64,000 nucleotides of DNA from Actinomyces trachealis (GTDB lineage Bacteria; Actinomycetota; Actinomycetes; Actinomycetales; Actinomycetaceae), in NCBI RefSeq assembly GCF_015711475.1, contig NZ_CP065027.1, positions 2,356,001 through 2,420,000 of the forward strand, written 5' to 3'. The notes below the pieces were generated by a model, which saw nothing but the letters and a program-made list of their open reading frames with translations, was not told where the DNA came from and made no database searches. Both the position numbers and the translations under genes were made by a program. Shown piece by piece: positions 1-8,571 of the stretch. Position 1 is the stretch's first letter, and every line of letters starts with the position of its first letter.

Positions 1-296
1 TGGGCGCCGGTGTAGGCGCGGGCGGGCACGCCGAGCTCGTTGATGGCCATGGCCAGCAGGGACATGGAGATGCGCTCACCGGCGGACAGGAGGATGTCCA
101 TCTCACGACCGGGGGCGTCGGAGGTTAGGGCGTCGGCCATGTCTAGGAGCTCGTCGGTGGTGTCACCCATGGCGGAGACCACCACGACGACGGTGTTTCC
201 GGCGTTGCGGGTAGCTACCACGCGTTTAGCGACGCGCCGCATCGCCTCGATGTCGCTAACCGACGAGCCGCCGTACTTCTGCACCACCAGTGCCAT
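1..296 (-). CDS. lysC: Aspartate kinase, N-terminal part (runs off the window)
   Basis: Aspartate kinase phosphorylates L-aspartate, the first step of the lysine, threonine, methionine and diaminopimelate pathways in the cytoplasm. Only the first 98 codons are present; the gene continues past base 1. The protein begins [13 protein letters not shown], the classic ATP-binding start of the family, and continues with [19 protein letters not shown] and [17 protein letters not shown], both typical of actinobacterial LysC. The ATG at 296 has AGAGGAG 8 bases upstream. In many Actinobacteria lysC lies downstream of dnaX and recR on the same strand, as here, although about 3.5 kb of other genes separates them. 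Confidence 0.95.
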   Translation of the reverse strand, partial: MALVVQKYGGSSVSDIEAMRRVAKRVVATRNAGNTVVVVVSAMGDTTDELLDMADALTSDAPGREMDILLSAGERISMSLLAMAINELGVPARAYTGA

Positions 297-764
297 TGAT
301 TGCGCTCCTCTGGGTCGGGGCCGCTGTAGTGCCCGCTGCGTGGGCGAGCACGCGCTGAGGTTTGCACCTTGGGCACGACGGCGGCCTTTGGAGTCACGTT
401 CCTGACCGTGGCGGAGTGCGGCCGCAGCCCCGGCCACGCAGAACGCGACATCGCTACCAGCATAGGCCGCGTCTACCAGCCGGGCACGGGCAGGTCCCTA
501 TAGCGAGACGCCTACACCTGGGTGGCCGGGTAGGTCAAAACCTCTAGATCGCTAGCATCACGCTTTTAAGACCACTTGCCATAACTTTCCACGCTCTCAC
601 CCTCCGCAGATCGCCAACAGCCCCGTCATACCGCTCGAAACTCACTCAGACCCTCCAATAGCCACTTCCCCACCCTATATGCTTTATACGTAATACCTAT
701 GGATTCTTAAGTGACCCTCATTACGGTGAACTGGTCCCTGAAACCGACGAAAGGGCGATAAGTC
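297..764. other. Intergenic region upstream of lysC
   Basis: This 468 bp stretch separates lysC from the decayed gene starting at 765. Its right half (about 545-760) is clearly more AT-rich than the surroundings and probably holds promoters. I see no convincing open reading frame, RNA gene or repeat in it. Confidence 0.5.
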
Positions 765-1472
765 ATGCGCGGTTCGATTCTTTCCGCCATGACCACCGCA
801 ACGCTGGCCCTGATACCAGCACTAGGAGCGGGAGCAGTCCCCGCCACGGCCGCACCCGCGGCCAGCCACACCATCCACGTAGACACCTCCGCCCCCACAA
901 GCATGGCGGACGACTCTGCGAAGGCCCCCACAACAACACCGGCGCTGCCATGGTATTCGTCAAGGGTGACAGTATGACGGTCACCAACTCCACCTTCCGC
1001 CATTCCTCTGCAGGAGCGGCTCTGTTCCTGACTTCCACCACCAACTCCACGGTCTCCAGGACGCAGGTGCGCCTGTCAGCCGGGGTGTACTGGTCACGGC
1101 GAAGCAGGCACACAACACCCCTAAGCAGCCCCAGCGCCCGGAGGCTAGCGTGGAGCAGGGCAAGAAGGAGAACCTTGCTCCGGCCACTCCGAAGGCTCAG
1201 TCGACTGCACCAACAACGGGTTCCCCTAAGGCCTCTGGTGCACCCAGCGCATCTAGCACGCCCAGCGTCGGCTCACCGTCACAGTCAGGTCCAGGCACCA
1301 CCGCCAATAATGGACCTGAGCAGCCCAAAAAGAGCACCCCTGGGACCGTTGTCAAAACAGTGCGTTCACTCACACAGGTACCGGGGCAGGTCTCCTGAGC
1401 GTCATAGCGCTATCACTGGTGGGAACCGGTTGGTTCTTCCTCGCCCGCCGTCGTCAGACAGCTAGACACTGA
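765..1472 (+). pseudogene. Decayed cell-wall-anchored surface protein (several frameshifts)
   Basis: Pieces of one secreted protein can be followed through changing frames. From 765 there is a clear signal peptide (MRGSILSAMTTATLALIPAL, then AxA-type sites). From about 920 to 1080 a second frame reads like parallel beta-helix rungs (TVTNSTFRHSS, TTNSTVSRTQV). From 1087 a third frame gives a Ser/Thr/Pro/Lys-rich wall-spanning linker. From about 1360 to the stop at 1472 the first frame returns with HTGTGAGLLSV, a hydrophobic stretch and LARRRQ, the shape of a sortase sorting signal. At least three frame changes are needed, so no full-length product is expected. The ancestral role could have been adhesion or polysaccharide binding; that is inference. 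Confidence 0.75.
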
Positions 1473-1504
1473 GACGCACTGCGCCACGGCAAGACCAACT
1501 GAAC

Positions 1505-1548
1505 AGGTGCGTCCACCCAGATCATTCTAGGCTGCGGTGGGCGCACCT
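1505..1548. terminator. Hairpin after the decayed surface-protein gene
   Basis: AGGTGCGTCCACCC (1505-1518) pairs with CGGTGGGCGCACCT (1535-1548) at 12 of 14 positions, followed by a short T run. It lies just after the pseudogene stop and before the ABC transporter operon, consistent with a terminator on the plus strand. Confidence 0.55.
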
Positions 1549-1718
1549 TTGCCCGCAATCTGTCTCATTACGTGGCGACTGCACCTCGCCGCGCCTCGCC
1601 GTACTAGGCGGAAATCACTACTGCCCCCAGGCCTACCTGAGCAAAACCAGCACTCACCATCCCAAACCGCCGAGTCGTCCTACAGGATTGCAAGACCACA
1701 ATTTCGTAACATGGCGGA

Positions 1719-2723
1719 ATGAGCATTGAGGTCAAGGGAGTCACCAGGTTCTTCGGCTCCACCCGCGCCGTTTGGCAGATGGACATGTCTGTGCCCGCGG
1801 GCACTATCACCGGCCTGGTGGGCCCCAACGGGGCTGGCAAGACCACCCTGCTGCTGATGCTCGCTGCCCTACTAACCCCGGATACTGGCGAGATCCAGGT
1901 GGCCGGACTGAATCCGGTAACCCAGGCCCGGGACGTGCACCGCACCGTCGGCTGGATGCCAGACACCTTCGGCACCTGGGACACCCTCACCTGCAGTGAG
2001 ATCCTGCAGACCTTTGCGGCCGCACAGGGACTTGACCGGGCCACCGGCAAGGCTCGCGCTGAAGAGATGCTCTCCGCCGTCCACCTAGATGAGATGGCCC
2101 GCACTACCGCCCGCGTCCTGTCCCGCGGGCAGAAGCAGCGGCTGGGCCTGGCCCGCGCCCTGATCCACAACCCCAAGGTGCTGCTGCTGGACGAGCCCGC
2201 CGCCGGGATGGACCCCCGTTCGCGCGCCGACCTGCGCAACCTGCTGCGAGACCTGGCCGACGACGGCGTCACCGTACTGATCTCCAGCCACATCCTGGCC
2301 GAGCTGGAGCAAATGGTGGATGGCGTGGTCTTCATGTCTGAAGGCAAATCGGTCCGGCCACAGACCACCAAGGAAAAATCTGCGGAGAACGGAGAGGCCG
2401 ATAACGGCACAGACTCCGACGCCGTCGCCGTCATCCCCCCAGCCGGGGCGGTCCACAACCAGCACGACCTGTCCACCTTGGTCCACCCCCAGTGGGGCAT
2501 GAGAGCGCTCAACGCCCAGCGCCTAAACTCCTGGGCTGCCACCTTAGACATTGAGACCAACTTGGGGCCGGACGGCACCCTGCGTCTCGACGTGCCGGAG
2601 AACGTGACCGCTTCTCGGCTACTGCGGGAAGCTGTGGAGGCGGGAGTGCACGTGGTGTCCTTTGGCCCGGTTGGCGGCAGCCTGGAAGAGATCTACCTGT
2701 CAATTGAGGGAGAGCGTCGATGA
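1719..2723 (+). CDS. ABC transporter ATP-binding protein
   Basis: Cytoplasmic ATPase subunit of an ABC-2-type exporter. The 334-residue protein has Walker A GPNGAGKTT near residue 35, the signature LSRGQKQRLGLARAL near residue 130 and Walker B LLLDEPAAGMDP near residue 155, all intact, followed by the switch histidine in SSHIL. About 120 residues follow the ATPase core, with a Glu/Asp-rich linker and a small C-terminal domain ending SLEEIYLSIEG, as in exporters of the CcmA/NatA group. The stop overlaps the permease start by 4 bases (ATGA), so the two are translationally coupled. The substrate cannot be told from sequence. Confidence 0.92.
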   Translation: MSIEVKGVTRFFGSTRAVWQMDMSVPAGTITGLVGPNGAGKTTLLLMLAALLTPDTGEIQVAGLNPVTQARDVHRTVGWMPDTFGTWDTLTCSEILQTFAAAQGLDRATGKARAEEMLSAVHLDEMARTTARVLSRGQKQRLGLARALIHNPKVLLLDEPAAGMDPRSRADLRNLLRDLADDGVTVLISSHILAELEQMVDGVVFMSEGKSVRPQTTKEKSAENGEADNGTDSDAVAVIPPAGAVHNQHDLSTLVHPQWGMRALNAQRLNSWAATLDIETNLGPDGTLRLDVPENVTASRLLREAVEAGVHVVSFGPVGGSLEEIYLSIEGERR

Positions 2724-3787
2724 GCCTGTCCGCGATTCGCACCGTGGCGGTGCTAGAACTCCGCCAACGCGTCAGGTCCACCCGTTGGCGGGTCATGCTG
2801 GTGATGTGGGCGATAATCCTGATCCTGGTCACCGGAGGTCTGAGCTACCTGGCGGGGGCCTATAACGACGGCACCAACAACTATGCCCCACCCCTGTACG
2901 ACCTGATCGTGTGCTTCGTGCTGGGCATCGGCCTGGTGGTGGCGCCAACCCTGTCCGCCTCCTCAGTCAACGGCGACCGGGCTGACGCAACTTTGGCCCT
3001 GTTGCAGGCCACGGCACTGCGTTCCCGCGAGATCGTAGTGGGCAAGCTGGTGGCCGCATGGCTGGCGGTGCTGGCATTCCTGGCGATTGCCATGCCGTTC
3101 CTGGTAACCCTCATGGTCTATGGGGGTACCTCCAAGCGGGCACTGATTGGTCACGTGCTGGTGCTGGTGGTGACCCTGGGGGCGGTGTGCGCGGTGGGCC
3201 TAGGGTGTTCCGCGGCGACGGCGCGGCCTTCGGCGTCAACGGTGCTGACCTACCTGGTGGTGGCGGCGCTGGTGGTGGGCACGCCCCTGACCATAGCCGT
3301 GTCCTCCCCACTGGTGCGCAGTGAGCAGGAGCAGGTGACCTACAAGCTGGACTACGCGAACTCCACCAGCCAGCGGCAGGTGTGCCTGCCTGACCCGGAG
3401 GTGACCACCACCCGGATCATGCATGAGGACCGGATCTGGTGGGTCCTTGCAGCCAACCCCTTTGTGGCGCTGGGTGATATTTCGCTGCGGGCACCGGGGC
3501 CGGCCGCAGGGTCTACTTGGTTGAGCTGGTCGCCGTTGACGGTGACGGGCGTGACAGTGAATGACCTGCGGCGTCACGAACCGGAGCAGGTGGTGGTGAA
3601 TCCTTGCGATCCGGGGAGCGTGCAGTCGATGGAGGCGGCGACTGTGGCTGAAGCGGAGCCGCATCTGCGCTTCTGGCCCGCGACCCTGGGGATCATGCTG
3701 TTCCTGGCCCTGTGGGCCACGGTGAGCGCCTCACGGGCGCTGCGCACGCCCGTGCGCAAGCTGCACCGTGGCACCCGCATCGCCTGA
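2720..3787 (+). CDS. ABC-2-type transporter permease
   Basis: Membrane subunit paired with the ATPase just upstream; the genes overlap by 4 bases. The 355-residue protein has about six hydrophobic segments, five in the first 200 residues (for example VMLVMWAIILILVTG and LTYLVVAALVVGT) and one near the C-terminus (ATLGIMLFLALWATV). A long soluble loop separates the last two segments. This arrangement suits an ABC-2 exporter half-transporter. Together the pair forms a two-gene operon inserted between recR and lysC. The exported substrate is unknown; a drug, peptide or lipid is possible. Confidence 0.85.
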   Translation: MSLSAIRTVAVLELRQRVRSTRWRVMLVMWAIILILVTGGLSYLAGAYNDGTNNYAPPLYDLIVCFVLGIGLVVAPTLSASSVNGDRADATLALLQATALRSREIVVGKLVAAWLAVLAFLAIAMPFLVTLMVYGGTSKRALIGHVLVLVVTLGAVCAVGLGCSAATARPSASTVLTYLVVAALVVGTPLTIAVSSPLVRSEQEQVTYKLDYANSTSQRQVCLPDPEVTTTRIMHEDRIWWVLAANPFVALGDISLRAPGPAAGSTWLSWSPLTVTGVTVNDLRRHEPEQVVVNPCDPGSVQSMEAATVAEAEPHLRFWPATLGIMLFLALWATVSASRALRTPVRKLHRGTRIA

Positions 3788-3794
3788 GGCGCGC

Positions 3795-4400
3795 TCAAGC
3801 GTCTACGCGGCGGCGGCCTTCGAAGGCGCGGCCAAGGGTGACCTCGTCGGCATACTCTAGGTCGCTGCCCATGGGCAGGCCCGAGGCCAGGCGGGTCACG
3901 GGCACCTTCATGGTGGAGAGCATGCGCGTCAGGTAGGCGGCAGTGGCCTCGCCTTCGACGTCGGGGTCAGTGGCCAGGATTACCTCCTGTACGCCCGCGC
4001 CCAGGCGGGCGAAGAGCTGGCGGATGCGTAGGTCCTCAGGGCCGATGCCAGCAAGCGGGTTAATCGCACCGCCAAGCACGTGGTACAGGCCACGGTACTC
4101 GCGGGTGCGCTCCACGGCGACGACGTCCTTAGGCTCCTCCACCACACAGATCACTGCCTGGTCTCGGCGCGGGTCTCGGCAGATAGGGCACTGGGCGGAC
4201 TCAGCGATGTTGCCGCAGGTCTCACAGAAGCGAACCTTGGCTTTGACAGCATGCAAAGCCGCGACCAGACGTTCGACGTCGGCGGAGTCCATGGACAGGA
4301 TGTGGAAGGCGAGGCGCTGGGCTGATTTGGGGCCGATACTGGGAAGGTTTCCGAGCTCGTCAATGAGGTCCTGAACGGCGCCTTCGTAGACGGCGGGCAT
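3795..4400 (-). CDS. recR: Recombination protein RecR
   Basis: RecR works with RecF and RecO to load RecA at single-strand gaps. The 201-residue protein has the family's usual length and order: a helix-hairpin-helix near residue 15 ([17 protein letters not shown]), a four-cysteine zinc finger at about residues 57-72 ([16 protein letters not shown]) and a Toprim domain starting [11 protein letters not shown]. The start ATG is only 3 bases after the dnaX stop, so translation is probably coupled. The YbaB/EbfC nucleoid protein gene that often lies between dnaX and recR is absent here. Confidence 0.97.
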   Translation of the reverse strand: MPAVYEGAVQDLIDELGNLPSIGPKSAQRLAFHILSMDSADVERLVAALHAVKAKVRFCETCGNIAESAQCPICRDPRRDQAVICVVEEPKDVVAVERTREYRGLYHVLGGAINPLAGIGPEDLRIRQLFARLGAGVQEVILATDPDVEGEATAAYLTRMLSTMKVPVTRLASGLPMGSDLEYADEVTLGRAFEGRRRVDA

Positions 4401-4403
4401 ACC

Positions 4404-7250
4404 TTAGCTGCCTTCCTGGGTCACAACGACCTCTTCTATCACGGTGGCCCCAAGCACCTGCTTTACCACCTCAATGCCGACGACGCCAGCTTCCTCTGCA
4501 TCCTCATCGTCATCACTGGGTATGTCATCTGCCAGGGAGACGGCGGGGCGGCTGGAGGCCAGGGACCGGACGCGGGACACGGCGTTGCGGGCGGCAGCCG
4601 CACGGGAGCCGGGGGCTGCCTGGTTGCCGGGCGCCTGCTTGGCGGCACCGACGGCCGGGCTGGTGGTGGGATTGAGAGTGGGATTGCTGGCGGGCCCGTT
4701 GGGGTCAGCGGCCACTGGGGCTGCGGCGCCTGGCAAGTCGACCGGGTCCATCCAGGAGACGGGGGCGAGGGGCGCGAAGCGCGGCGCCTCCTCGGGTGCG
4801 TCCTCACGGTGGACTACAGCGATGTGCGCGCGGACATTACCTCCGCTACCTCCGCTCGACTTGGCGGGCGGCAAGTCTGGCAGAGCACGAATCCGGTGCA
4901 CGCTGGCGAGTTGTTGCTCTGCGGTGGCAGGCGAGGTGGCGGTGGTACTGCTTGGGCTGTTGCTCCTCGACGCCGGAGCCGGGTGGTTGCTCCGGCTCGC
5001 GTCAGCCACTACGGGAGCAGGTTCAGCGGGGTACCAGTCGTCGGGCGGGGGCGGGGAGGCCCACTCTGACTCGTACTCGTAGAAGGGGTTGAAGCCCGGG
5101 TCGCCGACGGGGGTGGGGGTCTGCTTCTGCGCCTGGTGACCCACCTTCTGCGCCTGGTGACCCGCAGCGGGCGCAGCTTCAGCCGCCGGTGCGACTGGGC
5201 TAGCCACTCCCTGCGTTGCCTCCGCAGCCCGTTCCCCTGCGGGGTGCTGCGAAAGTACGGCTGCGTCTCGCCCGCGCGCCCGCACAGTGGTGCGGTTGGA
5301 GCCGCCGGTGTCCGATGCACCCTGAGTGCCTGCGGCAACGGGGCTGCCAGCCCGTTCAGACGGGCGTTGCCTCACAAAAGGATTCAGAGCCTGGGACCGG
5401 CCAGCGTCGGCATTTGGCTGATTAGGGCCCCCTTGGTTACCACCGGTACCACCACTGCCACCGCCGTCGCCGCCGGAGAGCACGGCCCGCACCTGCGCCT
5501 GCACGCCAAGAGCCTGGTGGAGCGCCCTGACGACCACGGGCCCATGACCGCCGCCCTCAAAGGTGCTGATGAGCCCTTGTGAGGGGAACAAGAGCGAGAA
5601 GACACCACCTTCCAGGGTGCCGGGCTGACCATAGGGACTGACCAGGGCCCAGCTCATGCGACGCTCACGTTTGATGACCTCCAACACCTCACCCCAGCGC
5701 TGACGAATCATTTCCGCCTCAGCCGCGCCACCAGCAGCACCGGGAACACCGGGAGCACCGGCGTTGGACCGCCCGACCGGAGCCGACTGCCTGCCCTGGA
5801 AGCGCGTGTTGGAGACTGCCTCGGGCGCGGGGCCTGCGGCGTCGGCTGCGCTCCTGCTGCTGGACGAGCCCTCAGTTGGTGCAGCCTGGGGCGCCTCACG
5901 CAGGAAGGGGTTGGGTTCCGCAGGCGCGATCACTGACGCCTGTGCGCTACGCGCAGGACCACCCCAACCTGGCTGCTCTCGCTGAGACTTCTTAGCTGAT
6001 CCCGACGACGCTGAGACGGACGTGCCGCCAGGCAGACCACCAGGCAGGCCGACCCCGCTCACCGTTGCGCTTGGCTGCGCCCCGCCAGTTGCAGCCTCAC
6101 CAGCTGCCGGTGCGGGCCCGCCGACCGCCGCTCCCCCGGCACCGCCCGCCATCGTCGGCACCAGGAGACGGGCCATGAGCAACTCCAGTTGCAAGCGTGG
6201 CGAGGTGGCGCCAACCATCTGCCCCAGGGCCCTGGAAGTGGCGTCAGCCGCACGGGATAGCGCCACTCCGCCCAAGGTGCGCGCCTGGACCTCCATACGG
6301 TCCAACTCATCAGCGGGCATGGAACCGAGAGCGGGCCTGGCCTCCTCCCCTGCCAGGGAAATGACCAGCAAATCCCGCAGACGCTGCAGCAGGTCCTCCA
6401 CAAAGCGACGCGGGTCATGACCGGAGGAAACCACTCGGTCCACCACCCGGAACACGCCCGCACCGTCCGCCGCCGCGATCGCATCCACACACTGGTCCAA
6501 CAGGGTGGTGTCCGTGTAGCCCAGCAGTGCGACCGCCCGCTGGTAGTCCACAGAGCCGTCGACCGCCCCGCCAATAAGCTGGTCCATGACAGAAAGCGTG
6601 TCCCGCACGGAGCCGCCGCCCGCGCGCGTCACCAGGGGGAACACCCCCGGCCCCACCTCCACGCGCTCGGCCTGGCACAGCTGGGACAGGTAGCCCTCCA
6701 GCAAGTCCGGCGGCACCAGGCGGAAGGGATAGTGGTGGGTGCGCGAGCGGATAGTGCCGATGACCTTCTCCGGCTCGGTGGTGGCAAAGATGAACTTCAC
6801 ATGCGCGGGCGGCTCCTCCACCAGCTTCAGCAAGGCGTTGAAACCCTGCGGGGTGACCATATGCGCCTCGTCCAGGATGAAGATCTTGTAGCGGTCCCGG
6901 GCGGGCGCGAAAGCCGCACGCTCACGCAGGTCCCGGGCGTCGTCCACGCCATTGTGGCTGGCGGCGTCAATCTCCACCACGTCCAGGCTGCCGGGGCCGC
7001 CCGTGGCCAGGTCCCGGCAGGAGGGGCAGCTGCCGCAGGGGGTGTCCGTGGGGGCCTGCTCACAGTTCAGGCAGCGGGCCAGGATGCGGGCCGAGGTGGT
7101 CTTGCCACAGCCGCGCGGGCCGGAGAACAAGTAGGCGTGGGTGACACGATCCCCGCGCAGGGCCGCCATCAGGGGGAAAGTCACGTGGTCCTGCCCGATC
7201 ACGTCCTGGAACGTGTCGGGACGGTAGCGACGGTAGAGCGCGGTGGTCAC
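4404..7250 (-). CDS. dnaX: DNA polymerase III subunit gamma/tau
   Basis: DnaX is the ATPase of the sliding-clamp loader. The N-terminal 370 residues are well conserved: MTTALYRRYRP at the GTG start, Walker A GPRGCGKTTSA, a four-cysteine zinc module (CLNCEQAPTDTPCGSC), DEAHM and the sensor region FATTEPEKVIGTIRSR. After about residue 380 the protein becomes a long Ala/Pro/Ser/Gly-rich linker with a small folded segment near residue 520, and an acidic tail ends it. At 948 residues it is at the long end for the family. I saw no clear slippery heptamer, so separate gamma production by frameshifting is not supported. recR follows 3 bases downstream. Confidence 0.97.
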   Translation of the reverse strand: MTTALYRRYRPDTFQDVIGQDHVTFPLMAALRGDRVTHAYLFSGPRGCGKTTSARILARCLNCEQAPTDTPCGSCPSCRDLATGGPGSLDVVEIDAASHNGVDDARDLRERAAFAPARDRYKIFILDEAHMVTPQGFNALLKLVEEPPAHVKFIFATTEPEKVIGTIRSRTHHYPFRLVPPDLLEGYLSQLCQAERVEVGPGVFPLVTRAGGGSVRDTLSVMDQLIGGAVDGSVDYQRAVALLGYTDTTLLDQCVDAIAAADGAGVFRVVDRVVSSGHDPRRFVEDLLQRLRDLLVISLAGEEARPALGSMPADELDRMEVQARTLGGVALSRAADATSRALGQMVGATSPRLQLELLMARLLVPTMAGGAGGAAVGGPAPAAGEAATGGAQPSATVSGVGLPGGLPGGTSVSASSGSAKKSQREQPGWGGPARSAQASVIAPAEPNPFLREAPQAAPTEGSSSSRSAADAAGPAPEAVSNTRFQGRQSAPVGRSNAGAPGVPGAAGGAAEAEMIRQRWGEVLEVIKRERRMSWALVSPYGQPGTLEGGVFSLLFPSQGLISTFEGGGHGPVVVRALHQALGVQAQVRAVLSGGDGGGSGGTGGNQGGPNQPNADAGRSQALNPFVRQRPSERAGSPVAAGTQGASDTGGSNRTTVRARGRDAAVLSQHPAGERAAEATQGVASPVAPAAEAAPAAGHQAQKVGHQAQKQTPTPVGDPGFNPFYEYESEWASPPPPDDWYPAEPAPVVADASRSNHPAPASRSNSPSSTTATSPATAEQQLASVHRIRALPDLPPAKSSGGSGGNVRAHIAVVHREDAPEEAPRFAPLAPVSWMDPVDLPGAAAPVAADPNGPASNPTLNPTTSPAVGAAKQAPGNQAAPGSRAAAARNAVSRVRSLASSRPAVSLADDIPSDDDEDAEEAGVVGIEVVKQVLGATVIEEVVVTQEGS

Positions 7251-7448
7251 AGTCCGACTCTAAACGGGAGCGTCGACGCGAACCAATGCCTGTAGCGGCG
7301 TAGCAGGCGGCCAAGATCAGGCGGCGCTGAACCGATTAGTGAGGATATTGGCGAAGGCCGCGAACTCCTATCACCATCTAGGGGAGCGAGGGGGCTGGTG
7401 ACGGGGCTTGGGTGAATCGGGGACTGCTGGCGCGAGCCGTAAACGTTA

Positions 7449-7535
7449 GGACCCCCCGTGCACCCGCCAGAGCCCGCTTACCCTTGCTACCTTCCGGTCC
7501 TGGGGGATTCACTGGATGACGCCGCACGAGGGGCC
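7449..7535 (-). ncRNA. ffs: 4.5S signal recognition particle RNA (small bacterial type)
   Basis: Read on the minus strand, the segment contains GGACCGGAAGGTAGCAAGGG, the conserved apical and Ffh-binding region of bacterial SRP RNA, flanked by pairing arms (a GGCCCC-containing 5' end with a GGGGTCC-containing 3' end, plus several internal helices). Position beside dnaX and a serine tRNA is the standard actinobacterial arrangement. The ends were set by the outermost pairing and may be off by a few bases. Confidence 0.92.
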
Positions 7536-7732
7536 GGGTGAAAGTGTACCCGACACCGGCCACCACCCCCACCCCCTGAATCCACACCACTGCGACCGGT
7601 CCGATCTGTCACCAAGATCAACCTCAGGGATGGCGTGACCGATGCCACCCGAGGCGAGTGGCCGAGGCGTGGGCCCTTCCGATATATTCGCGTTCCGTTG
7701 TACGTGACCGCTTGCGGGAACGTGGAGCGCCT

Positions 7733-7820
7733 GGAGGATTCGCCTAGTGGCCTATGGCGCACGCTTGGAAAGCGTGTTGGGTGCAAGCCCTCGGGGGTTC
7801 GAATCCCCCATCCTCCGCCA
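7733..7820 (+). tRNA. tRNA-Ser (anticodon GGA)
   Basis: A complete class II tRNA with acceptor arms GGAGGAT and ATCCTCC, an anticodon loop holding GGA at 7767-7769, a long variable arm and a TTCGAAT T-loop. The 3' CCA is encoded (7818-7820). It reads UCC and UCU serine codons. Confidence 0.97.
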
Positions 7821-7833
7821 CCCCGGCCGCGCC

Positions 7834-8571
7834 CTAGTGCGCAAAGCTCAGGCGGCGCACCGGCACTGCCCCGGCAGCCAGCGCCGCACCGTAGGAGTAG
7901 CCGCCCAGACCGCGCGCCTCAAGCCCGCTGAGTACCTCCCCCAGTAGCCGCGGCTTGTCCACCCCGGGCACTGGCAGGTCCACTGCTAGGTCGCTGGCGT
8001 CTGCGGCACCGTCGTGCGCCAAGATGATCGCCCCGGGCACGGCGTCCTGCATGGCCTTGGCCACCCGCTCCTTGTGACTGACGTCCTTCCAATCCCACGT
8101 GGTCCCCGACCACAGCACCGGCGCCAGACCAAGCCGCCCAGCCGCCACACGGTTGGTCACACTCTGTGCCCCGTGCGGGGGCCGGAACCACCGCACCGGC
8201 TGCCCCAGGATCTCCTGCAGTTCACTGTGCCCGCGCCGCAGCCATTCGGTGGCTTCTCCGGGGGGCAGCGTGGTCATGCGCCGGTGATCCAGGCCATGCA
8301 GCGCCACCTCGTGGCCAGCTTCCGCCACGTCCCGCACCAAGGACGGCACCTTGCGGGCGCGCGTCAGCAGCATGAAGAAGGTGGCGGTCATGTTGTGTGC
8401 CCCCAGCACCTCCACCAGCAGCTCAGTGACGCCAGGCAGGGGCCCATCGTCAAAGGTCAGCACCACGCGCTGACCACCGCCGCGCACCCGCACCACAGAA
8501 CCCAGCCGGGGCCCCAGCGCAGCATCCAGCGGCCTGCGGGCCACGCGTTTCACTGCGGTAACAGTGCTCAT
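7834..8571 (-). CDS. Polysaccharide deacetylase (NodB/CE4 family)
   Basis: A 245-residue protein with the NodB homology domain. It has the metal-binding motif LTFDDGP near residue 38, the second metal ligand pair in HGLDH near residue 93, and the conserved RPPHG segment near residue 130. Enzymes of this family remove N- or O-acetyl groups from peptidoglycan, chitin-like or capsular polysaccharides. There is no clear signal peptide, so the site of action is uncertain. Its start overlaps the stop of the glycosyltransferase gene upstream by 4 bases, so the pair probably acts in one cell-envelope glycan or glycolipid pathway. Confidence 0.88.
   Translation of the reverse strand: MSTVTAVKRVARRPLDAALGPRLGSVVRVRGGGQRVVLTFDDGPLPGVTELLVEVLGAHNMTATFFMLLTRARKVPSLVRDVAEAGHEVALHGLDHRRMTTLPPGEATEWLRRGHSELQEILGQPVRWFRPPHGAQSVTNRVAAGRLGLAPVLWSGTTWDWKDVSHKERVAKAMQDAVPGAIILAHDGAADASDLAVDLPVPGVDKPRLLGEVLSGLEARGLGGYSYGAALAAGAVPVRRLSFAH

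Noticed and set aside
4404..6200. Programmed frameshift in dnaX
   Set aside because: No A-rich slippery heptamer or following stem was seen in this GC-rich gene.
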